From: Ectobius pallidus
Lineage: Eukaryota > Arthropoda > Insecta > Blattodea > Ectobiidae
DNA: 64,000 bases
Assembly: GCA_964059195.1 (NCBI GenBank)
Contig: CAXKWD010000006.1
Coordinates: 174,466,825-174,530,824, forward strand
Reading direction: 5' to 3'
Part shown: in pieces, positions 10,390 through 21,005 of the stretch
How the letters are laid out: every line of letters begins with the position of its first letter
How positions within the stretch are numbered: the first letter of the stretch is position 1
Made by a program: the position numbers and the translations under genes
The notes under the pieces: model-generated
Told to the model about the DNA's origin: nothing
Databases searched by the model: none
The model's input: only the letters and a program-made list of their open reading frames with translations

Positions 10390-10769
10390 AGTAGTGTTGT
10401 AATAAGTAATTAATGTACATATAAACTCACTTTTATGCACAAACAAATGCAATAAAGTTATTCATAACTTGGCTGTAAGAAGAACACTCGTATGATATCT
10501 CAGGATATAGATATCAAGTGATTTGATCATGCGCAGTGAAGTTGAGTTTAACAATGGAGTGTTTTTATAACCTCCAAGCTGTAGTAGTTTCATTTAAGTA
10601 ACCTGCTTACTTTAAGTAACAAGCTTAAGCTATTTGAGTCTGAAGGGGAACACACACGTTCAGGTTTTCTTGCTGACTTGGCTTCCATTCTAGGAATGTA
10701 ACTTACTCACTTTTTAACTTTCTTTACTGCGCGCAATATAAGAAAAGGAGGTTACTGTGTTCTACTCTG
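10390..10769. other. no feature recognised
   Basis: About 380 bases, AT-rich, no repeat partner found in this window. Confidence 0.45.
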
Positions 10770-11110
10770 AAATAGTTTTTTTGCACGTCGTAACTAATTA
10801 GTTGTCGCCGTCGATCGTGACTTGACATTACCGCAAGCAATCTTGTTGCTATGGAAACAAAATAAATTTCCGTGCGATAAAAATTACAAAAAGCACAAGT
10901 GCCGTAATTAAAATCATCATAATACAAGCCTTTATGGACAAGGCCCCCCCCCAGGACAAATATTCGGTTCCCATAACAACAAACACATGCGAATCACTTT
11001 CTGAAATATAACATCCATATTCAATAGTGTATATACATAATATTTTAAGCTAATATCTCAATTAATATAATTAAATTGATATAAATAATCATCGTGCAAA
11101 AAATAGCATG
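10770..11110 (-). mobile_element. V-family dispersed repeat, copy V1
   Basis: The reverse complement aligns over its length with 52740-53095: shared blocks include TTTATATCAATTTAATTATA, AGAAAGTGATTCGCATGTGT, TCCATAAAGGCTTGTATTAT and ACTAATTAGTTACG-type ends. Both copies keep an X-box-like palindrome at the same place. Non-coding; class unknown. Confidence 0.7.
10845..10858 (+). promoter_or_regulatory. X-box-like motif in V1
   Basis: GTTGCTATGGAAAC matches the RYYNYYWWRRNRAC pattern known for RFX/DAF-19 binding in animals. The homologous place in V2 (52987-53000) also matches although the bases differ. Function is not shown. Confidence 0.35.
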
Positions 11111-11425
11111 GAATACTCGTGCCGTAAGCGCATAACGGATCTCGGAAATTGAAAAAAACTCTTTCCTCGATCCGTAAGCACCACTTACGGCACTTGTATC
11201 GCAATATACTATAACAGTAGGCCTACTGTTTACATTTTTCTGTTTGATCATCCAAAAATGGAGTTTCTATACTTCAAAAGATTTAGTATAGCAGCCCTTT
11301 ACCCGTTTTTTTAAAAAGTCTCAAACCTCGGTGTTTGCAAGCAGGTCTATATTCTCCCTTATACTTTCTGCATCAGCAAACTATCGACTTCGGCCGACCA
11401 ACAATCAACCATGTTACCTTATTAT
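11111..11425. other. no feature recognised
   Basis: About 315 bases with a short inverted motif (GTGCCGTAAG near 11120 and CTTACGGCAC at 11193). Otherwise featureless. Confidence 0.4.
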
Positions 11426-12147
11426 TAGGTGCCATAATGGTACTTTATGAGATTGTGTGGGGGACGGGAAAATGTCTGTCCGTCTGTCTGTACGCTCGAT
11501 AACTCAAATACGCCTTAACCGGATTTTCATAAAACTTGGTATACGCATTTATAACGTTCATGGGAAGAAGCCTATTGATATTGGATCAAATCGGTTGACC
11601 GGTATCGGAGTAATGCCCAATTTAGTGCCTATTTTATGGTAATATATTAGAATGAATTTATCAAATGCAAATCAGTTCTGACAGCAACATAGGGCTATTG
11701 TTTTACAGTGTTCATATATGGCTTTGGAAGTTGCAATACAGTTAGATTTGACAAATAACAATATTCCTTCACATAAGTTATCCTTATCAAACCAGAACTT
11801 TCCGTAAACCCTACTTAATGAATCGATCTGGAGCTTTACTCGGAAATCAATTACAAAAATAACTTACTTTATGCATATCATAATTGCAGTTATCACTGAT
11901 TAAACTGTAGGCCTAACTTTTAATTCGGTTTGTTTTCTCTGCATATTATTGGATGCATTTTTGTCTTATGTTTTAATATAGGCAGATCAATTGTATTATT
12001 ATTATATTGCTAGCATTTTGTATTATTATGTATCGTATCTATGTAGGCTATTTGTTTTTTGTAGATATTATTTTAATGTATCTATATTTATCCTGGTTGA
12101 GTGGAAGATAAGGCCTTATGGCCTTAACTCTTCTAGGCAAAATCAAA

Positions 12148-12186
<39 letters not shown>

Positions 12187-12235
12187 ACTGAAGCATTCTG
12201 GCACTTTGTTATACCAGTTTACCTGATATAATTTA
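11426..12235 (+). mobile_element. P-family repeat, copy P2, split by a LINE
   Basis: Head GGTACTTTATGAGATTGTGTG, GTCTGTCCGT tract, then GGATTTTCATAAAACTTGGT and the long 3' body, as in P1. The 3' end (CATTCTGGCACTTTGTTATA then CAGTTTACCTGAT) is displaced by an insertion at 11908-12181. Both flanks of the insertion join seamlessly into the P consensus. Confidence 0.75.
11908..12181 (+). mobile_element. 5'-truncated LINE 3' end with 9-bp target duplication
   Basis: Inserted into P2 with ATTAAACTG on both sides (11899-11907 and 12182-12190). The body contains the 3' untranslated motif AAGGCCTTATGGCCTTAACT and ends in an (ATT)n tail at 12148-12185. The same tail block recurs at 14763-14783. Truncation, tail and variable-length duplication fit target-primed reverse transcription. 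Confidence 0.85.
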
Positions 12236-13320
12236 CTTGTTGAAATTATATCTCTTAATTGTCTTAACCACTTTGTGGCCGAAAGTGACTCCATCCAAAC
12301 TAAGACTGCTAAAATTATAAGAGTAAGAAAGGCTGAACGTGTATGGTACCCCTGAGAGCGTCATAAATGAGATTGCCATCAATGAGATGAGATGGACAGG
12401 ATGATAGATAACAAGGACGCCGCTTCGCACTTCGCACTTGACTTAATGGCTTGAGTGAGTTTTAATTAGTTGCTTAGACTTCGCCATTGTGTTTTTATTT
12501 TGCCTACTTACTCAGGGGAAAAAATTAAGTGGAAGAAACTGTCTTGGGGCGGAAGGCTTGCCAATAAGACGTAAATGCCATGACTAAAATAAAATGATAT
12601 ATAAGAATGGTGACTTCATGTTTGGAGAATCGAGGAAGCTTTTATTTCAATGCATTTAACGCAAAAGTATTGCACACTATTTTGTCCATAGCGAATCATG
12701 AAAAAATTGGCCCGATCACAAAAATCACTAATTACATAGACCAACAGCCATTTTGGTGCCTTAGAATTTATACCTATTCTTCGGTATATTTAGGTGGCTG
12801 ATGCCAAATGTGCCATTAGTTTTGCCATATCAGCTTTAGTTTTGTGAGATATGGTATTACCATTATGCATTTGGTTTGATATGAACAAAAAACAGTGTCT
12901 ATTCTTAGCTTCTCAATCATGGGAAGAAAAAAGCAACACACTAACATTACATTAACATTAGAATAACAATATAACATGGGGTCTTTAAAAAAAAATTGAT
13001 ATTATCACATATTGTACGGTCGTTTATGACTTATGAGCTGTCAATTTGAGGGCCAAAAAATAATGCAGCATTTAGTTTTCTGTACTTCATACAGTTTTCG
13101 TCCTACGGGTCCCAAAGTATGGCCAAGAACCTTCACTAGCTATAGTATCAAGCAAGATTTTGTTTCGCCAGACTAAGAGTTCACGAAAAAAATCTATATA
13201 AAAGTAGAGCTGGTAGAGAAGAACTGTTTTCATATTTGGAATAAGCACACTAAGTATAGCCAAAATCCGGCAAAATTTGTTTTTGCGTATTTTTACTTTA
13301 TTTTGTATTTTTCGCAATTT
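12236..13320. other. no feature recognised
   Basis: About 1.1 kb of low-copy sequence. Short open frames on both strands (e.g. 12607-12801) have no recognisable domain and no splice or start context. Confidence 0.5.
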
Positions 13321-13910
13321 TCAAGAGATAGGTCTAGGTCTTTTTGGAGGGAATCTTTAGGTCATTTTTGGCATTTTTAGGTCATTTTTGGCATTTTTAG
13401 ATCATGTTTCAGTGGAGGTAGAGAGGAGCTTTTCCATGTACAAATCCTTAACTTTCAGACAACAGACAATCGTTTTTATTTGAGAATCTCCGTCAAGTGT
13501 TCATTGTTCATTTTAATTCAGGTTTATTGTAAACACCACAGCAGTTTGTCTTGTAGCAATAAAGAATTATTATTTTTTCTTTCTTTTTGAATTTCACATA
13601 TTTGCTAGGGGCAATTTGGTGGGCATGCCAGTTCAGAAAGAATTTCTTTTTCGCTAGTATAAATTTACTTACTTCTTTAGTAACAAAATAAGTGTTTTTA
13701 ATATAGTAAATTCATACATAACGCACTGTCATCCATTAAATTACTTTTACCAGTTCATTACTTACAAAAAGTAATAAGTAATATTGAAAATTTTATTGAT
13801 TATTTTTTTTAAATTTTGGGTCATTTTTTACTATCTTAGGTCATAATGCACTTTTTATTTTGCGTTTTTTTCACTATTTTATGGTCATTAAAAGCCTTCC
13901 ACTAGTTATA
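13321..13910 (+). mobile_element. degenerate hAT-like interior (GGTCATTTTT motifs)
   Basis: Repeated TTTAGGTCATTTTTGGCATT motifs at 13358-13400 and TTGGGTCATTTTTTAC at 13815-13830 resemble the interior of the hAT element at 6958-7535. Ends and target duplication were not found, so this is a tentative relic. Confidence 0.3.
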
Positions 13911-13924
13911 AAAGGCCCTAATTG

Positions 13925-14835
13925 ATTTATACCGATTACTTTTTTTAGTCATTTGTATTGCATATTATTCAAGTATTTTATGTTTGAATTTTTGTCTTAA
14001 CATTTAATGTACGTTTCTTGTATTCAGGTAGGCTATATCATTTCTTGTTTTTCATTTATTTATATTATTACTACTATGTATTATTATTAGACCTGGGTTT
14101 TAGGCTCTAAAAAATTAGTTTTTAGGCACCTAAAATAGGCATTGAAAACAAGTAAATAGGCTTTTAAAAGAGAAAATAGGCACTTAAAATATGCTTTAAA
14201 AATGTGTAAATAGATAGAAAATATAGGTTTAAATATTACAATATACACTTAAACTATAACTTTTTTTTTTGCTTACTGCAAGAAACGTGGTATACCTATT
14301 CTTAACAGAATTAACTGCAAAATTAGGCATCACAAACTATATTCACTTAAACAGATGTTCTTTCACTGGTGACTGACACAGTATTCCTTCCCCCTTAACC
14401 CCCCCCCATCTGTCAGCATTCCTTTAGCGACAATTGTTTGCAATAATCTAGTTTTTGTGAAAAACCCACCCTCTGCTGTTCTGCATTTCATTGAGGGATG
14501 TCCATTATGAGATTGTAAAAGTTACAGAAGTTGAATTTTATTTTAAACGTACAGAATAGGCATTTTAGGCACTATAACAGTAAAATAGGCTCTAAAATTC
14601 CAAATAGGTATTTTAGGGCACTATAAAACTCTACAAATGTAAGTGATTTATCACGAAACGTCCACATATTTAAAAATTTTCATGTTATGTCATAAGGAAC
14701 AAAATAGGCATTTGCCTTAAAATCCCAGGTCTAATTATTATGTATTTCATGTTTTCTCCCTGGCCTTATGGCCTTAACTCCGCCAGGTTAAATAAATAAA
14801 TATATTTATACCGGTATATAAATAAATAAATAAAT
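13925..14835 (+). mobile_element. LINE 3' untranslated end, split by an insertion
   Basis: Left part 13925-14088 (TTGCATATTATTCAAGTATT, TTTTTGTCTTAACATTTAAT) and right part 14740-14835 (CTGGCCTTATGGCCTTAACT, then AGGTTAAATAAATAAATA) resemble the LINE 3' end at 11908-12181. The insertion at 14090-14731 splits it at an ATTATTA stretch. Confidence 0.65.
14090..14731 (+). mobile_element. X-family DNA element, copy X1
   Basis: Inverted ends GACCTGGG / CCCAGGTC with extended similarity (TTTTAGGC / GCCTTAAAAT). It is flanked by near-identical TTATTATTA and TAATTATTA, compatible with a 7-8-bp duplication. The interior is rich in AAAATAGGC / GGCACTAT motifs. A second copy lies inverted at 51477-52140. 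Non-coding; hAT-like by end structure only. Confidence 0.65.
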
Positions 14836-14855
14836 TACTAGACACGTTAAGTACT

Positions 14856-15131
14856 TTGGTGGAAACACCAATGCATTATTATGTAAAAAAGACATGTCAG
14901 TTCGTAATCCATGTAATAAAGAAATTAGCGATAAATAACACAGTTACGCAGACAATTGAACAATTTCACAGCGTGTGGGAACTGACAGGTGGCAGTGACT
15001 ACCGTGACGAGACCACGTGTCATCACTGTCACGCATGCGTGGGATTTGCACCTGTTGATATGCATACAGAAACAGTGGCTTATATCCTGAAAAGTGCAAA
15101 CCTGGAAATGTTTTTAAGCTGTTCAAGATAG
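14856..15131 (+). other. unassigned 91-codon open frame
   Basis: Longest frame in an otherwise low-copy segment (14836-15250). The peptide contains a CHHCHACVGFAPVDMHTE stretch with clustered Cys and His, but I recognise no family. It begins right after a simple-repeat LINE tail, with no promoter or splice context. Probably chance; possibly a decayed exon. Confidence 0.15.
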
Positions 15132-15253
15132 ACCAAATTAAATAGACTTTTGAACTCAGTAAAGATGTAGAGAAGAGCTTGTCTAATATCATAATTACTT
15201 AAATCCTACGTATGCTAGTCCCAAACATCTAGCATTTAAAAAAAAAAAGGATA

Positions 15254-15755
15254 TACAGGGTGTTGAATAATACCGAAATATTCTACCTGTCTATAGAGGG
15301 GACATAGATAAGCAACTTTTATTAAGAGATTTTTGCTCTATGACGTAAATTGTGAATGCTACAGGGCATTAAAGTCATTACAATTTGATGCTCATAAGTC
15401 ATTAAATTGACTTCATGCCTTCTTAGTGATCGATAAAAACCTGATTCATAATTATTCTTTAACAGCTATATCATAATTTAGAGTTTTCAAAATCTGCAAA
15501 ATTTACAGAATAATTACATGACTGGCCTCCACTGCATTAGTTGTTTATTCATAACTCCAGTGTTAACAACGAAGTTCTTTTGTTTTGCATTTTCTTTAAA
15601 TGTTAGAAGTCAGTGGCGGCCATGACTCGGGTGATTTTATGCTGTAATATGAAAAGTAGAATGCATAGAGCAAAAAATCTCGTAACAAAAGTTGCTTGTC
15701 TATGCTCCCTCATACACACGTAAAATATTTCGGTGTTAATCATTAAAACCCTGTA
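15254..15755. mobile_element. MITE with ~100-bp inverted ends and TA target
   Basis: Starts TACAGGGTGTTGAATAATAC and ends ..AACCCTGTA, flanked by TA on both sides. The inverse similarity continues about 100 bases inwards (AGCAACTTTTATTAAGAGAT on the left against AGCAACTTTTGTTACGAGAT on the inverted right, both followed by TTTTGCTCTATG). TA duplication and a TACAGGGTG end fit a Tc1/mariner-type MITE. 502 bp, non-coding. Confidence 0.85.
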
Positions 15756-15893
15756 TATAGCTAATTTTCTAAATTGTAAACAACCATTAACTTCAATAGG
15801 TCTTCAATATGAGACGAACATATTTTTGGAAATAAGTTCAAGGAAGTTATTCCTACTCCATTTACTACCTAAACTAAAAATATTTTTAAATTA

Positions 15894-16155
15894 GAGCTAC
15901 TGTATTCTTATCTGTACGATAGATATCAGTCATTGTGCATTAAAGATAATCAGTATCAATTTAAACGTGCACAATATGGTGCTCCACAAGGGTCTGTTTT
16001 AGGCCCAATGCTTTTTTATTATTTATGTAAATGCTTTACATTTTAGTATATGTGATGATTGCCTAGACTGCTACAATGTTTGCTGACGATCTAGCTCTTA
16101 ATGTATCCTATGCTAATGACCTTCTGTCGCCTGAAAACTCGCAATAATATGCATT
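15894..16155 (+). pseudogene. LINE reverse-transcriptase fragment
   Basis: The frame from 15894 reads ELLYSYLYDRYQSLCIKD, then FKRAQYGAPQGSVLGPMLF, matching the PQGSVLGP motif of the reverse-transcriptase palm of Jockey/CR1-type LINEs. The catalytic FADD box follows in another frame (TMFADDLALNVSYAND at about 16074-16121). A stop at ~16045 and the frame change show decay. The upstream and downstream domains are missing. Confidence 0.8.
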
Positions 16156-16312
16156 CTATATACTATGGCATTGATATAATCGTGGTAGTAATAACACTGT
16201 AAAACACACATTTTGTGATACGGAAATTTTTTGGTGTTTCCGATGTATTGAGGCACCCTAATAACAAATCTAAAAACAGAAATTGCCTATCACCCACGGA
16301 TTTTTAGTAACA

Positions 16313-16884
16313 AGCACTCTTCTTCTTTAGCCTTGGCATGACAAACCCGCAATAATAACTGCAAAAAAAGAGGAACGAGCACTTTTACAAACATTCAAAT
16401 CTCGCCTTATATGAGAGCTGTCGGGAAACTAGTTATTGATTTGTAGAGTACTCATCAAGAGCTTTTCAGCGATACCCCACAAGACGTGGTTTCAAAACTT
16501 TCTAATTTCCACCCCCCCCCCCCACCCCCACTCGTACCTCCAAAACCCCCAAATCGTTGGTGTCACTGTGAACTCCATAGGGAGTACTATAATTTATTCA
16601 AACAAAGTTTCCCTCTATACTCCATAGGAGCCGAGATATAAATTTTTCAAAATTTCAACCCCTCTCCGACCCTCCACTTGGTCTAAATTTGCTCATTTAC
16701 GAACTTGTCCGAACTATTGGGCCTAGAAATAACATGATAAAATTTGGTTCAAATATCTGCAAAATTATGGCCGCTAGCGTGTAAATATATAGATATATAT
16801 CACAAACATTTTTTATTTTTGAACGGGCGGTGGTTTCGTACTTAGAGAGGCATGAAACGTAAAGATATGAAAGAATTGTAGTAT
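16313..16884 (+). mobile_element. T-family dispersed repeat, copy T1 (left flank of array)
   Basis: Matches T4 (57918-58605) and, inverted, T3 (40796-41500): shared GCACTCTTCTTCTTTAGCC, CTCGCCTTATATGAGAGCT, TACCCCACAAGACGTGG and CGGGCGGTGGTTTCG. A run of 13-14 C at about 16510-16523 lies in the variable middle. It stops abruptly at 16884, where the first array unit starts. Class unknown. Confidence 0.75.
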
Positions 16885-17300
16885 GTTGTATGAAATAAAG
16901 TTTTTACTCTGTTCGCATGTGCCAATAAATGTTTCGTGAATGTATTTTGTTGTCCCCTAAGCAACAATGTTTTATTATTGGCAGTTACCTAGCAACATGA
17001 TAGTAGACTTTCATTTAAGAGATATTTAGTGGATTTAAAATTAATTTCTAGTTCATGCGAGGATTTACATAGAAAATGTTGTCTAGAACTTCCCACACAC
17101 ATTAAGAAGTTTCTTGTAAGTGAAATATTTTACTTTCTCTAACCGTAGGGAAAACCATTGTGTTAGATCGGGATTTTCAGAATTAATACACGTTGAGTGG
17201 TAACCTGAATCGTGAAAATTCGATACAAAATTACAAAGCAATTCAAGTTGAAAACTATTTCAAAATAAATAAATGCTTACATAATTTTATTTATCTTCAG

Positions 17301-17345
17301 GTTCTAAAAAGCTACATGGAGTGGATTTTTGCCTACACCGACTGA
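17301..17345 (+). pseudogene. acceptor-preceded short frame, broken in copy 1
   Basis: Follows TTTTATTTATCTTCAG, a good acceptor shape. In copies 2, 3 and 4 the frame runs 25 codons (LKSYMEWIFAYSEWTEVIHR core) to TAA. In copy 1 a small deletion changes it to FAYTD then a stop. It is either a terminal exon duplicated with the unit or chance. Confidence 0.25.
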
Positions 17346-17570
17346 AGTTATTCATCGCCTATACTTAAGCTAAGTACTAATTTTCACACAGATGTACGAA
17401 ATTCTATATCTATATCTAATAGGCCCTAGGTTACAACAGCTGAACACATTCATACTTAGTTCAGTTCCCGAGAGTGCTAGGCTAATTTCCTATCGCAAAG
17501 CTGGCACCGATAAAGTAGCATCTTACACACCTGTCGCGGTGTCATGACCGAAAGCAAAAATAGAACCATG

Positions 17571-18213
17571 CTAAGTTGGTATCCTATTTTCCGGTACACC
17601 TTCAGGTGCTTGACTCCGCTGGTAAAGCTAGGCTCATGTATAGTTATCATCGCTAATGACGCTAACAATGAGGTGATCGCTAGACGCAAAAGTACTTCCA
17701 CATGATGGTTGATCACCATCGTCGTGGAGATATCATGGCTGGTTGATCTGCTTGTGGATGTTAAAAAGGGTGCGGTGGTGACATGACGTTTTTAACTACT
17801 AATAAAACAATAGATTGGGCTAACTTAACGGTTATGAAGTGCTTGAAGGATGCCGAAATTGACGGAATACTGACCATGCCAAGTTGGTATCCTATATTCC
17901 GGTACACCTTCAGGTGCTTGACTCCGCTGGTATAGCTAGGCTCATGTATAGTTATCATCGCTAATGACGCTAACAATGAGGTGATCGCTAGACGCAAAAG
18001 TACTTCCACATGATGATTGATCATCATCGTCGTGGAGATATCATGGCTAGTTGATCTGCTTGTGGATGTTAAAAAGGGTGCGGTGGTAACATGACGGTTT
18101 TAACTACTAATAAAACAATAGATTGGGTTAACTTATCGGTTATCAAGTGCTTGTAGGATGCCGAAATTGACGGAATACTGACTGAAGGATTGGACTGCTT
18201 GCAGGACATGAAG
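17571..18213 (+). repeat. internal ~308-bp duplication in the array unit
   Basis: AAGTTGGTATCCTAT recurs at 17573 and 17881, and the block AAAAAGGGTGCGGTGG recurs at 17763 and 18069, so the period is about 308 bp. The same arrangement is in copies 2 (21203-21844) and 3 (24816-25457) but not in copy 4. The duplication places a second, stop-containing version of the exon-like segment next to the splice-donor-like GTGTGT. Confidence 0.85.
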
Positions 18214-18399
18214 GTGTGTGTTCTATTATTGGTTTGATCCGCATGACAGAAGTAGAAATTTGTTGTTGTGCTTACATGACTTCAAGTTGTGCTAACACGC
18301 CGGAATCTAGTGTTCGAAGGAACTAGTATTAACATGAATGTGTCAGCTGCTTTGACGTAAAAGTTGTTAATCAAAAAAATTCTGTTTAATTCTCCATAG

Positions 18400-18498
18400 G
18401 TTCTTCCCAAGAAAATGACGTGTAACCTAGGAATATTCAGGATAAGATTCCATTGCAACAGTTTGGTAGAAGATGGAAGGGCGATGAAGAATGCAGAG
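18400..18498 (+). other. exon-like segment B, copy 1
   Basis: Lies between a pyrimidine-rich acceptor (TTTAATTCTCCATAG) and a donor-like GAG|GTATGG. It is exactly 33 codons: VLPKKMTCNLGIFRIRFHC then NSLVEDGRAMKNAE. The same segment is in copies 2, 3 and 4 (22031-22129, 25644-25742, 28946-29044), with one residue change in copy 4. The shape K-C-x3-x-F..-(E/D)DGR recalls the Cys2 helix of odorant-binding proteins, but the expected second Cys is Ile here. No downstream exon with the remaining Cys was found. Confidence 0.3.
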
Positions 18499-18570
18499 GT
18501 ATGGTTTACAATAACACACCTAACTAAAAGTAAACAAATATGTATTAAGCTTAAAATGTGAGCTGGGGGA

Positions 18571-19026
18571 TTGGAATGTCTGCTACAGATAACAAAAAAA
18601 CACCAGTCCCAAGTCTTTGTGCCTGAAAATCCAAGTAATATTTTATTAATTTTACAGTTTCCTTGCCCAGTTCATATTTTGGTAACACTTCAACATTATA
18701 TTGCTGAAGACTATCTCTTACCTTTACAAACTCAAGCTACACATGAAGAAAATACTAATTTTCTTAATTTCCTCGAAAACGCTTTTCTTTCAACGGGCTC
18801 TAAGTGTTGCAAGGCGAACACTAAAGTTTATTTTATATCAGAATGTGAGGTGAGCAAATTGCATTGCCCAAATGCATGTTCGGTAAGAATTTATTTGGGA
18901 CTATATTATTTGCTATCGGGGCTATCTCTTATTTTCGACTACGGTACGAATTTATTCGTAACGACGTCTTGGGTTCATGGGTCCAGTCAAGTTTTACGAG
19001 ATACCCATTATATAAGAACAAATTAA
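18571..19026 (+). other. 151-codon open frame repeated in units 1-3
   Basis: Same translation in all three full copies (also 22202-22657 and 25815-26270). It starts MECLLQITKKHQ and contains FPCPVHILVTLQHY and a Cys pair (GSKCCKANTKVYF). Its 3' part runs into a partial SINE just downstream. No known domain, no signal peptide, and average composition for this DNA. Identity between copies reflects recent array homogenisation, not selection. Probably not a gene. Confidence 0.15.
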
Positions 19027-19044
19027 ATAACTATGTCTTGGACT

Positions 19045-19215
19045 CACTTTCGTAAAATCCCAGGTTCAAATCCCGTAGAAGGTCATTTTGACATGGGTTT
19101 CTTCATGTTTTCCCCAGTCGTAAAGGCAAAAGCATAATTGTGTATTTACATACCATGAATCATCACAACCATTTCATCCTTATCATATCCAATTAAATTA
19201 ACATCAGTTGAAATA
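19045..19215 (+). mobile_element. partial tRNA-derived SINE in unit 1
   Basis: Contains a B-box-like GGTTCAAATCCC and the body TTTTCCCCAGTCGTAAAGGC, matching inverted the fuller copy at 47755-47975. The A-box part is lost. It was captured before the array expanded, because all three full units carry it. Confidence 0.75.
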
Positions 19216-19511
19216 TACCTCCAAAAAATAAACTAACAATAGAAACAGTTGACAAGCAATAGTTTCATGGCCAACCCTAATTCTATAGAAACAGATCCCG
19301 AACTCTTGATATGGCCTCGTAGCTAAACGCAGTACAGACACAGCTGCAATAAATATTTAAAGAGAGTTAAGCAGAGCGAATATTCCTAACAAAATCCACG
19401 TACTATAGACCTTGAACATGTTGTCAGACATTGTCAACTTATATCTAAAGAAAACAATTATATACATACCGATAAGGACCAATTAGAACCAAGGATATAG
19501 AGAGAGGGGGA

Positions 19512-19514
19512 GAC

Positions 19515-19592
<78 letters not shown>
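19512..19592. repeat. GACA/GA microsatellite, unit 1
   Basis: Compound (GACA)n(GA)n tract, about 80 bases. The tract at the same place in units 2 (23148-23204) and 3 (26757-26814) is shorter, so slippage accounts for much of the unit length differences. Confidence 0.9.
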
Positions 19593-19596
<4 letters not shown>

Positions 19597-20595
19597 TAAA
19601 AAATGCGTTGATCACTTTAGATATAAAATCTTTGCAGTTAAAAACGTTAGAAATTCGCCTTAAAGACCATTTGTAACATAGAAACATTTTTATTATCTCC
19701 TTAGTTTTGATTTAAAGCCAATGCTTGCCCTGCTATCCTCGAGGTATAGATCATCCATTACATACTTCTTGTTGTTTCTAACCCAGTGTCTTGTACTATT
19801 TTTATCGCTTAACTTTTTCAAGCATCGAATATAATCACGTCATCCAAATAAAAGGAAAGGCGGAGTGACGAAATCTTGTTTTTGAAAGGTGCCCTTGCAA
19901 TATTCTTGATAATTGGGATATTTTGAGTAGTCTGGCAATGGAAATACTGTATTACACAAAGAATTTTGTGTTTATAGTGAAGGAAGCTACTGGCCTACAA
20001 GAAAATGCCAAACCTATTTAATATGCATACAAATTGTTTTAATAGAATCTGTACAATAAATACAACAGGAGATAGGAAATTTATACAGATCAATTCTAAG
20101 TACACTGTGTAGCAAACAAAATTCAGGCTTACGGGAAAGAAACGAAATAGGCTCATCAAAAACTAACGCATTATCATAGGTAATCTCGAGAGGAATCTAT
20201 TTAGACTATTCCTTCAATAAAATGTAACGAATTTTATAAATAATACTTTGTTATTTCTGACAGTCAAGATATCACAGCATACTAAATGATCGATTAATCG
20301 AATTGTTTTTAGGTTGTAAAGAATGCTATTGTAGAGTGCCTATGAGAAATAGTTAAGCTAATTCAGAAAAGCTAATATCAGAACAGAATGAAAGCACACG
20401 AAATGGCTTGCACCGAATCGAAATTGTGATTTTAGTCAATATACGTTATATTATTTTAATCACTTAGCAAGATATATATATATATGTTGTATAAAATAAA
20501 GTTTTTATTTTGTTCATTTACATTATGTACCAATAACTGTCCCGTGATTGTATTTTGTTGTCCCCGAGGTAACAAACATTTTATTATTATTGTCA

Positions 20596-20608
20596 GTTAC
20601 CTGGCAAC
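20596..20608 (+). promoter_or_regulatory. X-box-like inverted repeat in array unit
   Basis: GTTACCTGGCAAC: half-sites GTTACC and GGCAAC with a one-base spacer, the RFX-type arrangement. Also at 24209-24221 and 27818-27830; copy 1 has GTTACCTAGCAAC at 16984. It is retained in all four units. No functional evidence. Confidence 0.3.
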
Positions 20609-20927
20609 ATGATAGTAGACTTTCATTTAAGAAATATATAGTGGATTTAAAATTAATTTCTAGTTCATGTGAAGATTTACAAACAAAATGTTTAATAACA
20701 TTCTCACACACAATAAGAAGTTTCTTTGTAAGTGAAATATTTTACTATCTCTAACCGTAGGGAATACTATTGTGTTAGATCGGGAACTTTCATATCGGGA
20801 TTTTCAGAATTAATATACGTTGAATGGTCCCCTGAATCGTGAAAATTCGATACAAAATTACACTGCAATTCAAGTTGAAAACTATTTCAAAATAAATAAA
20901 TGCTTACATAATTTTATTTATCTTCAG

Positions 20928-21005
20928 GTTCTAAAAAGCTACATGGAGTGGATTTTTGCCTACAGCGAATGGACTGAAGTTATTCATCGCCTATACTTAA
21001 GCTAA
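20928..21005 (+). other. candidate terminal exon, copy 2 (also 24541-24618, 28150-28227)
   Basis: Directly after the acceptor-like TTTATTTATCTTCAG. It encodes VLKSYMEWIFAYSEWTEVIH and RLYLS before TAA, identical in copies 2, 3 and 4 although copy 4 has diverged elsewhere. I recognise no protein family. The upstream coding exon in the same unit could not be identified, so this is a candidate only. Confidence 0.25.

Larger units (their letters stand above)
16885..20485 (+). repeat. 3.6-kb tandem unit, copy 1
   Basis: First copy of the array. Its first ~350 bases diverge visibly from copies 2-4 (for example CTGTTCGCATGTGCCAATAA in place of TTGTTCATTTACATTATGTA), then near-identity begins. A deletion at 17336-17341 breaks the short frame at 17301. 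The internal ~308-bp block is present two and a third times (17571-18180). The (GACA)/(GA) tract at 19512-19592 is the longest of the array. Confidence 0.92.

Noticed and set aside
14089..14732. Helitron origin for the X elements
   Set aside because: They have inverted ends on both sides and near-duplicated flanks, unlike Helitrons (TC..CTRR ends, no duplication).
16508..16523. Poly-C runs at 16510 and 58625 as telomere-like or origin signals
   Set aside because: Simple homopolymer tracts in or near T repeats; no repeat unit of insect telomeres (TTAGG) is present.
17761..18027. Minus-strand frames starting MMINHHVEVLLRLAITSLL in the array, with signal-peptide-like hydrophobic start
   Set aside because: They run antisense across the ~308-bp duplication and across exon-like segment A. 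They have no domain, and array identity explains their repetition. Kept only as a possibility.
19512..19592. CRISPR-like or regularly spaced repeat in the array or in P3
   Set aside because: Units are far too long or are simple repeats without spacers; the genome is clearly eukaryotic.
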